Shown here: positions 21,800 through 33,789 of the stretch, one piece after another
Position numbering within the stretch: position 1 is the stretch's first letter
Layout of the letters: each line of letters starts with the position of its first letter
From: Phylloscopus collybita
Taxonomy: Eukaryota; Chordata; Aves; Passeriformes; Phylloscopidae
Reading direction: 5' to 3'
DNA: 64,000 nt
Assembly (NCBI GenBank): GCA_027886175.1
Contig: JAJNNQ010000010.1
Location: 3,511,001 to 3,575,000, forward strand
Notes under the pieces: model-generated
Seen by the model: the letters and a program-made list of their open reading frames with translations, nothing else
The model's database searches: none
Told to the model about the DNA's origin: nothing
Made by a program: the position numbers and the translations under genes

Positions 21800-24120
21800 A
21801 TGAAATCATCTCTCTGGGCTTTGTGAACACTAATCAAGAGAGGCTGATACCAGGTCTGTGAAGTCAGTATGAACCTCATCAAGGGTACAGAGGTGCAGAA
21901 AGATGAAATTTTCTGCCCTGAAAGTTAATAAAAAAAGCTTCCAGTGAGCAGGAGAGGAATTCGGCTCCAAGCCTGCAGCTGACCAGGGAGCACACTGCAA
22001 AGCTCATTTCTTTGTCTTTCTTACAACAAATGTTTCCTTGAACCTTAATTTTCTGGCTAATTATTCTCAGCTTTACACCCTGAGATGAAATAAAAAGATG
22101 AGATTTCACGTGAGGAGGAAGACACCCATCATCACTTCTGCCTTGCTTTCAAATTTACAAATTAATTTGGAGCAGAAATATCAGGAAGAGACGGAAGAGT
22201 GAGAGCATGTCCCAGTGAAGGTTGTTTGCAGTGGGCTACAACTTTCCAGTGTCTGCCTGAGCTGCTGGGTTTGTTATTGTTCCATGCTGAAAAAAACACA
22301 GAAGCTCCTGCCCAACACTTCAGCCATTTCTAAGAACAATCACACCAGTTGGTTCTGAAAGGTTTCGAATTTTTTTAGTGAAGTTCCACTAATGTGCACT
22401 GGGGGACTGTTTCAAAATGTGGTAGAGGCCAACACAGGGACAGAGAGGTATCGTTCACTGTCCTCATGAATATTCAACAAAACGTGGCCAAATTATAATC
22501 CTCTGCAAATCACCATCTGCATATGCTCGGTGGAGGTTTGTTAGAGGGTAGCAGCACAATTCCCAGAGCATTCTGTCTTAATTGCATATATGCCATATCT
22601 CCCACAGGGCTGCATGCCAACCACATGGGCCTGCTCCATGCCCACCTCATCCACTGACCTGGATTCTTCCACAACCTGCACCTCAGGAGGGGCAGCAGCT
22701 CGGCCTCAATCTACACACAAGGAAAAAAAAAAAGTGGGCATTTCCAGAACTTGGGAGTTGCTACGACACAAGAAGAGGCAAGTTCTAGACACAGCAAGAA
22801 GAAAGCACAAGGAAGGTGCAGTTCACACGGTGTTCAGGCTGCACATGTGGATAAGACATTAGGATGGTAATAAAATATTTTACTCACATTAATTTTTCCT
22901 GGTGACAAAGCATCTGGGATGAGATGTCAAAGAGATGAGCATATGTCTAGGCTTGGCTGCTCTAAGGCAAGCCACTGCAGCAGTATCTCCATTAGGAAAG
23001 AAGCAGGGGTGATAACAGCCAAAATTATTATTACAATGGAAATTATTTGGATGTGGATGAAGATGAGTTCAAAGGACATTGATTGAAGAGCTTAAAAAAA
23101 AAAAAAAAAAAGAAGAAAAAAAAGAAAGAAGAAGAAATGGTGGCCCAGGAAGGTCACTGTAGGAGCAAACAGAAAGTGAAGAGGAGAAACAGGTTCCAGG
23201 ACAGAGTCTTTATAACCAAGATTTCAAGACAGAGATTATAATGAGGTCTGTCAGATGTAGCCAAAATGTCAAAGAACATATGAATGGAATAATGGCCTAG
23301 AGATTTGGCCCTGAAGAGCTTACTAGAGACCTTGGCAAGAGCAGTTCCACTGGAGTGGAGAGAACAGAAGCTAGAATGAAATACAGAGTATTATTATACA
23401 CCACAGTGATTGGCACCAGAGGGATCCTTCATCCCATGGGCCATTTACTGGGACCTCTTGGGCTAAACCCTTAACTCAGCTAAATTGTCTTAACTCCTCC
23501 AGAAATTTCATCAGTTTACATCCCTCAGAAATTTCAGAGAAGAAAAGCTAAAAACATGGTGGGTTTTTAATTTCTTTTGAATTTTGAGTTTATTTTAACC
23601 TTCCAACACGAAATAATCCCCACATTCTGTAGTCAGTAATCCACTTCCCCAAGCATCTCAGAGCACAACACATTTTGTTTCTTTACATTGTCTCAACAAT
23701 GTAAAATTAGGCAGATCTCAAGCTAGCTGCTCTCATTACACAGTGTGATGAATCTGAAAGGGGAACAAACAAACTCCAGGATGAATGATTAGGCATTTAG
23801 CCTTACAATAGCTTTCTTTCCTCACACACTCCTCTTCCTATCAATTTCTTTAAAAAAAATGAAAACAACAATAAAAAAAAACCCAACCCCACTTGCTATA
23901 AATTAACTGAATTATTAATCTCTTCTCCTTCACAGACTTTGCAGGTTGGACAATAGCCAGGGGATGGCAGTACCATGTGCTGTTGCAGGTATTCCCCTTG
24001 GAGATAGGACACATACATATTCCTAGACATGCAATAAAACCGAGATCTTTAAAGGAAGTATGAGATGATCTCCCTCGACACTTATGCTTTTTAAATCACC
24101 TCTTTGGTGATTTAAAACCA
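21800..24120. other. Non-coding stretch; polypurine tract at 23094-23137
   Basis: No gene is recognised. Near 22440-22530 a patch with TATCGTTCACTG, AAAACGTGGCC and TATGCTCGGTGG keeps CpGs and could be a small conserved element. The remainder is AT-rich and unremarkable. Confidence 0.55.
23094..23137. repeat. Polypurine tract, A(18) plus GAA/GAAA units
   Basis: 18 A are followed by GAAGAAAAAAAAGAAAGAAG and AAGAAATGG. Pure purine for more than 40 bases. Confidence 0.9.
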
Positions 24121-24129
24121 ACAAGTTTG

Positions 24130-24260
24130 AACAAGCCTGGAATCAGACCTCTTTGACCATCTCCAGCTCGGTGACGTCGGAGCTAGAATCGTATGGAAAA
24201 CGCAGTGCTTTAGACTTAAAATTAGCAAGAGCTCTCCAGAAGGAACAAAAAAGGTATAAA
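24130..24260. promoter_or_regulatory. Candidate regulatory patch with CRE-like site
   Basis: CAGCTCGGTGACGTCGGAGC holds TGACGTC (24172-24178), seven of eight bases of the CREB/ATF palindrome TGACGTCA. It is followed by TAGAATCGTATGG and AAAACGCAGTGC. Five CpGs in about 40 bases stand out against the AT-rich background. A minus-strand frame of 83 codons overlaps but has no recognised family. Function unknown. Confidence 0.3.
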
Positions 24261-24649
24261 TTATGTCTGATTGAACAAACACAACTCCACTGTTGAACAG
24301 CCACTCAATGAAGAGGGCAGGGAGAGGCAATGGAGCACGGTAATGTGTAATATTACTAGTCAATGGGCTGTGTGCTGCAGTGGGCTCCCAAACGCTGGAG
24401 GTGTCAGGGAGATAAATAGCAGAGTGTCCTCCTCAAAAATATGATTAATACCCTCCTCGGTCCACTGCTGAAGATGTAGTGGGTGCAGCTGGTTTGGACA
24501 GCAGTTGCATAGAGGAAAATTCCAGGACGATTGCAGCAGAGCAGAGAGGGCAAAGAGTAGGACAAGTAGTCAACTGAGTGGGAGTGCTGAGCCCCTACAA
24601 GGGGAGAAGTAGGCCAGAGCTGGCAAAGGTCTTTTGGCTGCTGTTTAAG

Positions 24650-24790
24650 TAATGTTTATAGAACTTTCATGCATGCACAACTGAGTTTCGAGTTCATGAT
24701 CTTTGGAGGAAAAAAGGGAGAGAAGCATGTTCGAGTTCATTGTCTCTTGTAATAGTCGTGCCAGAGGTGGCTTTCAAGGAGCCATTCTTC
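24650..24790. promoter_or_regulatory. Candidate regulatory patch with spaced 11-bp direct repeat
   Basis: TTCGAGTTCAT occurs at 24687-24697 and again at 24730-24740, 43 bases start to start. The core AGTTCA is a nuclear-receptor half-site variant. Each copy keeps a CpG, and the flanks (GCATGCATG-like, TAGTCGTGCC) are not repetitive. What binds, if anything, is unknown. Confidence 0.3.
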
Positions 24791-24885
24791 TCTCCTAGCC
24801 AGCCCCCCTGCAAAGCCTGCACGTCACAGAAAAAGCAGGTGGAAAACTGAGAAACATAAAAAAAAATAAACTAAGAAAGCATCAC

Positions 24886-24916
24886 TTTTTTTTTTTTTTT
24901 CTTTTTCCCTGCAGCC
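24886..24916 (+). other. Strong 3' splice-site look-alike
   Basis: A run of 15-16 T, then CTTTTTCCCTGCAG, with AG at 24913-24914 and ACTAAG upstream as a possible branch site. This matches the vertebrate acceptor consensus very well. A frame starting at 24917 stays open for about 62 codons to TAA. No donor partner or homology is recognised, so an exon is not claimed. Confidence 0.25.
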
Positions 24917-25019
24917 AACTGTAATTTCCTGAGAAAGCCAGGAGTGTGTCAAGTGGGGTTTTCACACTGTATCGTTTTCAAGGAATCCTCTAAAATTCTC
25001 AGAAAAAAACCCCCATCCT

Positions 25020-25785
25020 TTCATGCTTCTGTTGTCACAGCACTCAGGGGAGACTGTCCAGAGCTCAAATTCCCAGCATTAGAATCTGAACACACTATAA
25101 TGTAACTAATGCTCCCGAAATCAAACAAAGGCAGAGGGCTACGGATGGCTTTATTTCTCAGGGCAGTGATCCCTGCCTTTGTTGGTCTGCAGGCAACAAT
25201 ACCAAGCAAGCAATATATTACCAGCAATGCCATATTATCCACCGTCTTGCATCCACAATGAATGTCTCAGGGTCACCCCTGAAAGCCTTGGGTGGGGATG
25301 AATGCCTCGGGCAATCAGGCTCCCATCAGCAAGGAGGTGCTACAAAAGCTGCAGGCACCAGGCTGCTGCTGAAGGGAAGGACACACGTGTTATTAAGCAC
25401 ACAAACACCACACCAGCAGGATACACGTAAGTACTTCTGTTTAACTTCAAATGACAAAAAAAAAATAGGATGGGGGAAGTGGGGGGGAAGGAAAAGTTCC
25501 AGTGGATTATTGATCTGAAAGACAGTGATTAATAATCACCAGTTTAGTATTCTGCATCACCACTGCCTGTCACACTTCCCTGGAAACAGGATTAATATAA
25601 GAAGATATTATATATGTGAGCAAGGCACTAAGGTAGCACTGTATTGATCTGAACTTTAGAGCTGTTCAGTGCCATTAACAAAAACAAAAAGGATGCAGGC
25701 GCTTGCAAAAAGGAGGATGGCGGGCAGAAAGAAAGTAGTTGTTTTTTGTTTTACAAATTGGCAGCACTCTGCTCATCTCTGCAAT
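25020..25785. other. Non-coding stretch without recognisable features
   Basis: AT-leaning with GGGGGAAGTGGGGGGG-like purine patches near 25470-25495. No gene seen. Confidence 0.6.
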
Positions 25786-25790
25786 GGGAT

Positions 25791-25900
25791 TCAGGAATCA
25801 CCAGCTACAGACCCTTGGTAAACTCTGAGTAACCTGCCCCTCTAAGCCTTTTCCTCACTGTTTGCAGGTCTGTTCTCTGACTGTAACATGGAAAGTTGAT
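25791..25900 (+). repeat. Probable MIR-like SINE relic
   Basis: TCAGGAATCACCAGCTACAG, CCCTTGGTAAACTCTGAGTA, ACCTGCCCCTCTAAGCC and TTTTCCTCACTGTTTGCAGG follow the MIR core order 'gaccttgggcaagtcacttaacctctctgagcctcagtttcctcatctgtaaaatg'. Diverged; family call from memory. Confidence 0.45.
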
Positions 25901-28900
25901 GTAAGAGGTCACAGACCCCCAAGGACCCACTTCCAATCCTACAGGAAAAGCACTGCTTTCCAAGAGAATTTAGAGAAGGATATATTTTTTGAAACATTAC
26001 GTAATCCAGAAAACTGTAATGCTCATTAAAAAAAAAAGTCTAGGCTGACATCCACAGAGTGTTTTAAGATAGAAGAAAGGAAAGTAAAATAAAGCTGGTT
26101 AATGTATTTAAAGACACTTTCAATGAAATGAAAGTCATTTAACTGCTTTATTAAACCACTGTCTCAAATTCACTTTGTTCTGTTCCTACCTTTTTGTTTC
26201 CGCATAAAGAGGGGGCACCACTATTTGTTCAACATAATATTAAGCATACTCTGCTACTCAATTAGTAAACATGTCAAGAGGTGGGTTAGTTATTCATGGT
26301 TCAGGGGCACAGCCCCCTTTCAAAAGAACTTTTTTTTTTTTTTTTCACTCTAATGAAATGATGGATAATCTGGAAGTAGGTGCTTTAAGAAGATATTAAT
26401 CATTCTCTGTGGTAATGTTAATCATGCGTTCCATCATCTCCAGATGCTGTGCATCACCTTCCTCGGAGATAAAGGGCACCCAAGCCAGCAGAGTCCTTTT
26501 GATCACCTTTCTCACAGTAACTCTCATAAGGCATTAAAAGAAGTATTCACATTTCAGGGCATCCTTAAAAATGAAATAGAAAGTGGGAGAGTGAGGTAAT
26601 GGAGGGATTCATGGACTTCAGTCTTGACCCTGTCATTACTTATGCTGCCCAGATGGGAGGTGCACAGTTCTTTCGTCCTTTGTCCTAATCTTTGACATTT
26701 TTCAATGCAATGTTTGGAATGAATGAGGTATGAGAAAAACCCTGATCACAGGAAATAGAAAATTAATTCACAAAAGATTTGAGGGAGGGAGGTGAAGGGA
26801 GAAGCAAAGGGAAAAAAAAAAAAATCTACCTTCACTTTCTCTGAAGAAAAATCCAACAAAATTATTCCCTCACAGCCTGCTATTCCGTTCTTAGAAAACA
26901 TTAGCAGAAGTCAGGTCAGATTTATCTCAGAGTACTGTCTGTGATGTCTCTTGCAGTTAATAAAACACACTGCCACCAGAGAGTCTTCTGGCCAATTAGA
27001 CCATTTTATGACTAATCTTTTATAGTTTTTCTTTTTTTTTTTTTTTAAGTTACGTACAAACCTAGGGCATATCTTAGATGGCTGAAATATCTCCTCTTGC
27101 AGACTTAGATGCTTCAGAGACCCCAACACCTAGAGAAGAAACTTTGAAGGTCTCCTAAAGCTAAAAAGTTACTTTCTATAAACTGTTGAATAAAGATAAA
27201 CCACAGGGGACCGTACCCACTCAAAGGCAGGCGGTGTTTCTGTCACAGCATGTAAGTGTTGAGGAGAAAAGAAGTCGTGTGAACTTGAAATAAAATAATC
27301 CAACTTTCTTAAATCCAAGTTTAAATACCAAATCCGTATGCAGAGGAACTGCCCGAATTGACTCTCTCAGACAGTCAATGATCCCCACCAAATGTCACTC
27401 ATGATGTACTGCTCTATGAGGTAAATTGCAAAAAAAAAGAAAAAAAAAAAAGGAAATTTCACAGGATATTTAAAAACCATTACACCCAGAGATGCTTTGG
27501 AAAATATTTCAACCAAGTTATAGTTACCACCCTCGGTGGCTTAGATGAAATTATGATGAAATACCCTTTTTATTTTTTCTGAATTTAAAGTAAGACAGAC
27601 AATTACCCACACCACACATTTAATACAAATGGAGTTGTATTTCCTAGAATGCCAAACATCTGCTCAAAGTTTCTGCAGTTTGATCTGGTAAAGACAGTTT
27701 GCTCTTCCTAATTCTCAAAAATGGGTCATGCTGCAAAGCCCCCTTTTTATCCCTTTTTTTCTGCCCTTGACTCTTTGAAAGGAAAACCTAAAGCACAGGG
27801 CAGTACCCTGTGGTCAGTGTCCCAGGGCAGCTGCAGGAAGGACATTCTGTGCAGTGAATAACCCACACTTCCCTGAGTATGATAAAAGTACCCTTTATTA
27901 CACAGGAGATATCCCATAGTCCCACCTGTGAGACACCAGAGGGAAGAATCACCACCTTGGTGCTTTGCCACTGATATTAAGGAGCTTTATGCACACTGAA
28001 TGGTGCATGTGCTATGCTCAGATGCCTTGGGAAATATGGATGAACAGCATTACCCAACGCTACAGAATGTATGTAAACCAGTCCCTTACTTTTTCATTTT
28101 TCTCCAGTAATTCCTGGAAAAACAAAGCCACCCTTTCTCTGACATAAAGCTGCCTCACAAAATGCACTAATTCTGAAGCTTTAGATAAATGACATCCTAA
28201 TGTATTGAGCATCTTTGCAGTGAATTTATGTAGTGCAAAAACTTGATCCAATCTTTTCAGCAACTCCTGCTTTATTTTGCATTCCCTGGTGCTGCCTCCC
28301 AAGCAGTACACACTGTATTAACATAAGATCATTGGTACAGGCCCTTTGTAGACAGCAAAGCTGAGAGACTAATGGATGTCTGAAATGTGAATGTTTTTTC
28401 ATTCCTTGTGATCTTGTTAACATATGTGTATTTAATGGTGGTAGCATTATTTCTGACTTACACCATTACACTACATTACAGTTGCTATTAATTATGCTTG
28501 CTATTGGGAACAGTTGCATGTTTACAGATTTTTTTTTTTTTCCTATGGGCAGTTCTAATTTATTTTTTTTTGTAAAGACAGCTATTGTATCATTCAGTTT
28601 TTACAATCCACGCAGAGCCATGGGAAATGTACTTATATTTAAATGGATACGAGACAGAACTGTCATCAAATTTAGGAAAAGATCTAAGGTTTACAAGGCT
28701 TTGGTAAGAAAATTTCTGACTTCAGAATGTAGTACTTCATTATTCTTGCAAAGTGAAACACCTCAAATTAAATGTAAGTGAAGCACAATCTTAACAATAG
28801 CCAGAATTTCCAAGTGGCTTCAACTCTTCCTTCACTCAAGTGTGTACGAATCTGTTCTGAACATCACTAAGAGCTGGGACATCAAAATGCAGGTACATTA

Positions 28901-31900
28901 AATGGAGCTTGATCAGGAAAATTAGCAGTTACAGAGCTGAAGGGTATTTGGTGGATCCAAGGTGAATATGTTGATATACATCCATTGTGAAATCCTGGAG
29001 TGGTTTCCAGGAGAAATAGGTACGCAGTCTCCCACTTTATTTCTTCTGGGAAGTGAAGTACTCTTTCATTATTGATAAGATAGAGAGCTGCCTTTTCTAT
29101 TCATTGCACTCGGCTCACATTGATAGATGGTATATAAAAATTTCATTTTGGATGGTAGAATTCAAGTACAGTAATACAATGGTGCTTTGTGGATACAATC
29201 TATAAATCTTGAAAAAAAAGAAGGAAAAAATAATGCTTTCTTGTCATCATGGATAGCAGATTTAGATCATGAAAATCACAATACTAAGCCAAATGCATTC
29301 ACCAAGTATTTTGGTTGATAGGGTCAGGAAATACAGAGTTTGCTGAGGTTCATCAGGTCTCTTATGTAAAAATGTTTGTGTACATGGAAATTAGGAGTTA
29401 AAATACCTTCCAAAGCATCCTGGAATCTATATAAGGTACTGGTGAAGAATCTTTTTTGGAATTTACTGACTAAGTTTTTGCATGCAAAATAGATATCCTT
29501 GTCCTTATAAGCAACTCTGTAAAGTGGAAGATTATTTATTCTGACTTTGTGGCCAAATCAGGATTCAAATTTTCTCCTTAGGCTAAAATCCTATTATTGT
29601 CACAACTGATTTTACTGAAGAGAGGAGACAGTGTGCCAAGGCCACAGAATTTCCTTCTAATATTTTGATTTCACCCATCTCAAGAACTTGGCTCTGAAAG
29701 GTGGAAATTTCCTGAAAAGTTAATCTGGAACTGATTGCTCACTACTTTGAACCAGTATCTCGCAAGAATGGGTGTCTTCTGTTTTCAAAAGCCTGTGATA
29801 TTTCTGTGATGAAACATAAACTCGCCCAGAAAACACAAAGCAGTCTGCTGGAACCGCGTCGGAGAGACAACTGAACAAACAGCTGGTTAAAGGATTAAAG
29901 CCAAAACAAAGGACTGTTTGAAGGTCTCTCTAAGTTTTGGATAGCAATGGGAATCTTTTGAAATGGGGGCACAGTGGAGCTGCTACAGAAAGGGAAAGGT
30001 TTGGGACCTTTCCCATTTCAGAGATACTGAAACTCTGCAGCACTGTCTGGTGAGTCATTGGCAATGACAGAAGGCAGTAAAGGATAATAAGCAGATGAAC
30101 ATTACACCTCCATAATTCCAATTCACTTTTAAACAAAAATCTTCAGTCTTTGGAAGAATCCAAAGCATTTCTCTTTATTAACTGATTGTCATTGTCATGT
30201 TCCAGTTAATATTACCTTCCCCTCTACAGCCCACTTTGCCTCTCCCTTTAAATGAATTACTACTTTTCAGCACAATTAAGTGTTTGAAGCGACCAGGAGA
30301 TACAGTTTAAGCACAGTAAAAATGTCCAATTGAAAAGGCTAAAGATCAATATCAAAGGTCTAAAAGGTTAGACCAATCCTATCAGCTTCAGGGGGAAAGC
30401 TGGTGCTAAGCTACCCTCCAAGAAAGAGCTAATGGCCCACAAATGATCTTTGTTCAACCTGGTTTCTCCCATTTAAAAAGAAATCCTCCCTTTATTGAAC
30501 ACTGTAATTTTCCCATTGCTGAAAATGCAGAAGCTTTAAATTCCAATTTTAGTTGTGCTGAAAGATGGGAAATAGTTTCTTTTAAATACTTTTCTTTATG
30601 AAAGAAGACAATACAGGCTGCCTATTGGCCCTCATTATCCCCACCTCGATTTGACTTGCCTACCTGCTCCACTGCACTGGTTCAAGACAATTAATCCTAA
30701 TATTCAACCCTCCTGGTGTAATTTCTCATCTTGGCAGGTCTCTTTCTATAATGACTAAAGGGGAGTGGCCAAATTCTCAAAACCTCTGGGGTGAGCCGGA
30801 TACATTTCCAGAAACACAGACAAAAATTCCATCCTGTTTGTTAATGAAATGTGGTGTTATCAAACCAAAGTGAGCATTAAAAGCCACTGTCCAAATAAAA
30901 CACACAGTGCTGGTCATTGTATTACAGACATGGCACAAACAGGGAAGTCTGCTGATTTGGAAAAAGGGCGTTGTAGGCAAATATTGGTTTAGGTTTCAGA
31001 GACAGCTGATGTTGAAGAAATATTTGTGTTATTTTCCTAATTACAGCACCAGAATCTCTGCATAAAACTCTCAGGTGTTTTAACCAATGTGTTTATCAGC
31101 AAATTAGTCACATCTGTCTGTGGATGGGATGTTGGATGGGGATTATGGTCAAGAATCAATTCTCAGACAGAAAGATGTTTACCAGGAGTTTCCCCCCAGT
31201 TTTAGATATGTCACCAGAGTGGATTGTAACTGGGATTCTGCTCCTTCATCTACCTGTCTTGCTTCCTCTCCTGTAGGCAGCAGGAACACCAAAAATGCCT
31301 GTCCAAGAGAACAGGCCATTGGCAGCTTTTTTCCCCAAGCCAATGCCATTTATTTACTTGAGTCTTTATTCCCCAAGAGACAAAGAGGTAGCCAGGCAGA
31401 GGTAACTGTAGAGTAAAACACTCAATTTCTACAGTTCTGCTCTTCCAGTCACTCCAGCCACAGACCCTGGGTGTAATTGATAATTAGATGAGACTTCTTT
31501 GCTTCTGGAGAAGATTCATCCTAACTTGCATGAGGTAAAATTTAGACCTGCAGTCGTACAACAGGTGAGGAAACCAGAAGTTGCACTGGATTTCATAAAG
31601 GTTTGGAATCTCCATATTTACAGATTTATGAATAACCTTAATATTTCATTTCTTTGGGGTTTTTTGTCTTCAAAATTCCGAAAGAAATCATAAGCAAAGC
31701 GAAGGAAATCAAGATTCACCAGAACCAGTGATAGCTTCTCTGTAGATAATGCTGTAGCTCCCAGAGCTATTTGAGTGGCTCTGCATGCCAGGGTTTGGGG
31801 TATTTCTCCTGTTAGGAAGGGAAACTCCCATGGTCTTAATCAGAGGCAGCACCTACATCTAACCATGGAAGATCTACAGCACACACCAGTTTCTGAGTCA

Positions 31901-31935
31901 CAACCTCAGTGGCACAATATACAAGTAGTCGTGGG

Positions 31936-31966
31936 TTTTCAGCATGAATTTACACCAGCTGACAGG
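31936..31966 (+). repeat. Possible ancient amniote repeat relic (TTTACACCAGCTGA type)
   Basis: TTTTCAGCATGAATTTACAC followed by CAGCTGACAGG recalls the 'gctgatttacaccagctgagg' arm of an old palindromic amniote repeat. Only one arm is visible. Confidence 0.3.
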
Positions 31967-32976
31967 AAGGCAAGCCAGAGAATAAAGCTGCTTTAACTCA
32001 GAGTAAAAAGTTATCAGCTTTTTATAACCATTTCTCACATGGCAGTGGTGTCATGGAAAGATTTTATACCACCACAGTCCACTGCATCTTCTTTATGCCA
32101 GAGCTTTTTGTAACTAGAGGTTGAATGGGATTGGTGAATTGATCCATCAAAAGAGAAATGAAACCCAAGATCTTCTCTTTCATGGCTTTTTCAGGCAAAT
32201 CAGTTCTCCAAAAGCAGTCACCACACGGCTGCACAGACAGACACACCAGCTCAAAGCACAGCAAAACAAATGGAATGAAAACAAATAATAGGAAATGTTG
32301 GATTGTTAATTTTGGCGTCGTGACTGAATAAATGCAAGCTACATCTGCATGCCTTTGGGCACACACAGAAAGGTAAAAGAGGGGGGAAATAAAAATACAC
32401 TTCCACATAGTACTTATAAATACAATCCATAATATTTTTTTTTCAGAAGGTCTTCGGGGTGTAAGGTCAATGTAGTAAATATTTCTGAATTCCATTCACA
32501 TTTACATTCTCCTCAGATTTAATATGGATATTTAGAAGTTATAAATATTTCCACTGAAACCACAACTTAGGGCAGTAGTAAGCTTATTTCTTAAGGACCT
32601 ACATTTTTTTAAAAAATTTAATTTTGGTTTGGTTTACTTTCCTTATTTTATTCTACTTCCTTTTTGCCTGTTAATTCAACATAGAAGAGGTAATATGTCA
32701 GCCTTGCCAAGATGCTTTTACCTTCTCTGAGCATGCTTCAAAAGAATAGTGTTTTTTTTATTAGCTGATATTGATCATAAAGCAAATGGCAATATATTGG
32801 CTAAGCCAGGCAAACATAGCCATATCCAGGAAGATGAAACCTATTTTTATTTTAGACTACTGCCAGGACTTAGTCAAAGGTCATAGGGAACAAAATAAAA
32901 AAAAAAAAATCTTTATCAAAAGTTAGGACATGCTATAATAAATATTTGAGCCAAATCAACCAAACCACATTCTACC

Positions 32977-33008
32977 TTTTTTTTTTCTTTTTTTTTTTTT
33001 TTTTTTTT
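32977..33008. repeat. Poly(T), 10 + 21 T
   Basis: 10 T, one C, then 21 T. Simple repeat followed by CCTTGG. Confidence 0.95.
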
Positions 33009-33610
33009 CCTTGGTGTTATCAAAGAGACTAAAATCTCCCTTTCCTTCACACATTATAAATTTAGGGCAACTCAGGAAATTGCTCATTAGAAAATGAATT
33101 TAAGTCATATGTGACCAAAGGCAGAGGGAGCTACTCCTGTTCTGACTGACTTGGCCATACCAATAACCTGCCCAGTGGAATGTTTGCTGCTGTTGGCTGA
33201 CAGACTTGAGGATCAAGAACTATTTGTTTCAAAAATTCAAAAATTATTCCAAATAATCATTAGGGTGGTAAAAGTTGTGATCTATTCCTTGGATGATTTG
33301 GGAGCAGTAAAAATTGGAAAAGTTAACTGAAGGAGTTATTGATTGTCCATTATTTGGTAAATTATCCCATCACTGAAGCTATGCAAGGCATTGAAATCTC
33401 ATATTAACAAATAATTCCTTAAATATATTAGGCTAATAGCCTGATTTCCAAATGAACTGCTATGAATCTACCTGGGAAAAATGAATCTCTGGTGAGTATT
33501 TTACAGTGAGAAGCCTACACTACTGTCTCCATCTGATAGTTATTTTGTACCCTGAGGCATGTGGCTTGATTTAGCCTAGACACTAACTACAAATGTCATT
33601 TCCATTCATA

Positions 33611-33787
33611 TGGCCCTAACTCAGTAAAAAAATTAAACATATGCTCAAGACCCTGAGAAGTCAACTCCTCACATGTTGAACATTAAGCACAGTCTTACAT
33701 CCTTCGTTAAATTCTGGTCAGAAGGACCAGGATTATCCAAGTGCTTAGAGCTGAGCATGTTTTTATTTGCTTTGCTCAATTAGGACT
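33611..33787. repeat. Ancient inverted-repeat element with both arms visible
   Basis: The left arm GGCCCTAACTCAGTAAAAAA (from 33612, continuing TTAAACATATGCT) matches the reverse complement of the right arm (33754-33786), which reads GTCCTAATTGAGCAAAGCAA then ATAAAAACATGCT. Between them are ACATTAAGCACAGTCTTACA and CCAAGTGCTTAGAGCTGAGC. This fits an old amniote repeat with consensus near 'ccctgattcagcaaagcacttaagcacatgctt' and its mirror image. The partial elements at 19275-19366 and 37390-37455 appear related. No coding capacity. Whether it was a MITE-like transposon or another class I cannot tell. Confidence 0.65.
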
Positions 33788-33789
33788 AT

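Larger units (their letters stand above)
25905..33600. other. Long non-coding stretch, repeat-poor
   Basis: About 7.7 kb of AT-rich DNA without a recognisable gene. Simple tracts: T at 26331-26345, A at 26813-26825, T at 27031-27047, A at 27430-27452, T at 28531-28541, A at 32899-32909 and T at 32977-33008. A CpG-bearing patch GGAACCGCGTCGGAGAGAC occurs near 29850. Weak MIR-like words on the minus strand near 29490-29700 are too diverged to call. Frames of 98 codons (31120-31416, plus) and 143 codons (32064-32495, minus) have no recognised motifs. Confidence 0.55.

Noticed and set aside
29490..29700. MIR-like words on the minus strand
   Set aside because: Only scattered short words (GGATTCAAAT, GCCAAGGCCACAG); too diverged to separate from chance.
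32064..32495. 143-codon minus-strand frame with a hydrophobic, cysteine-containing stretch
   Set aside because: Looks superficially membrane-like, but AT-rich DNA often encodes Phe/Leu/Ile runs; no family motif.
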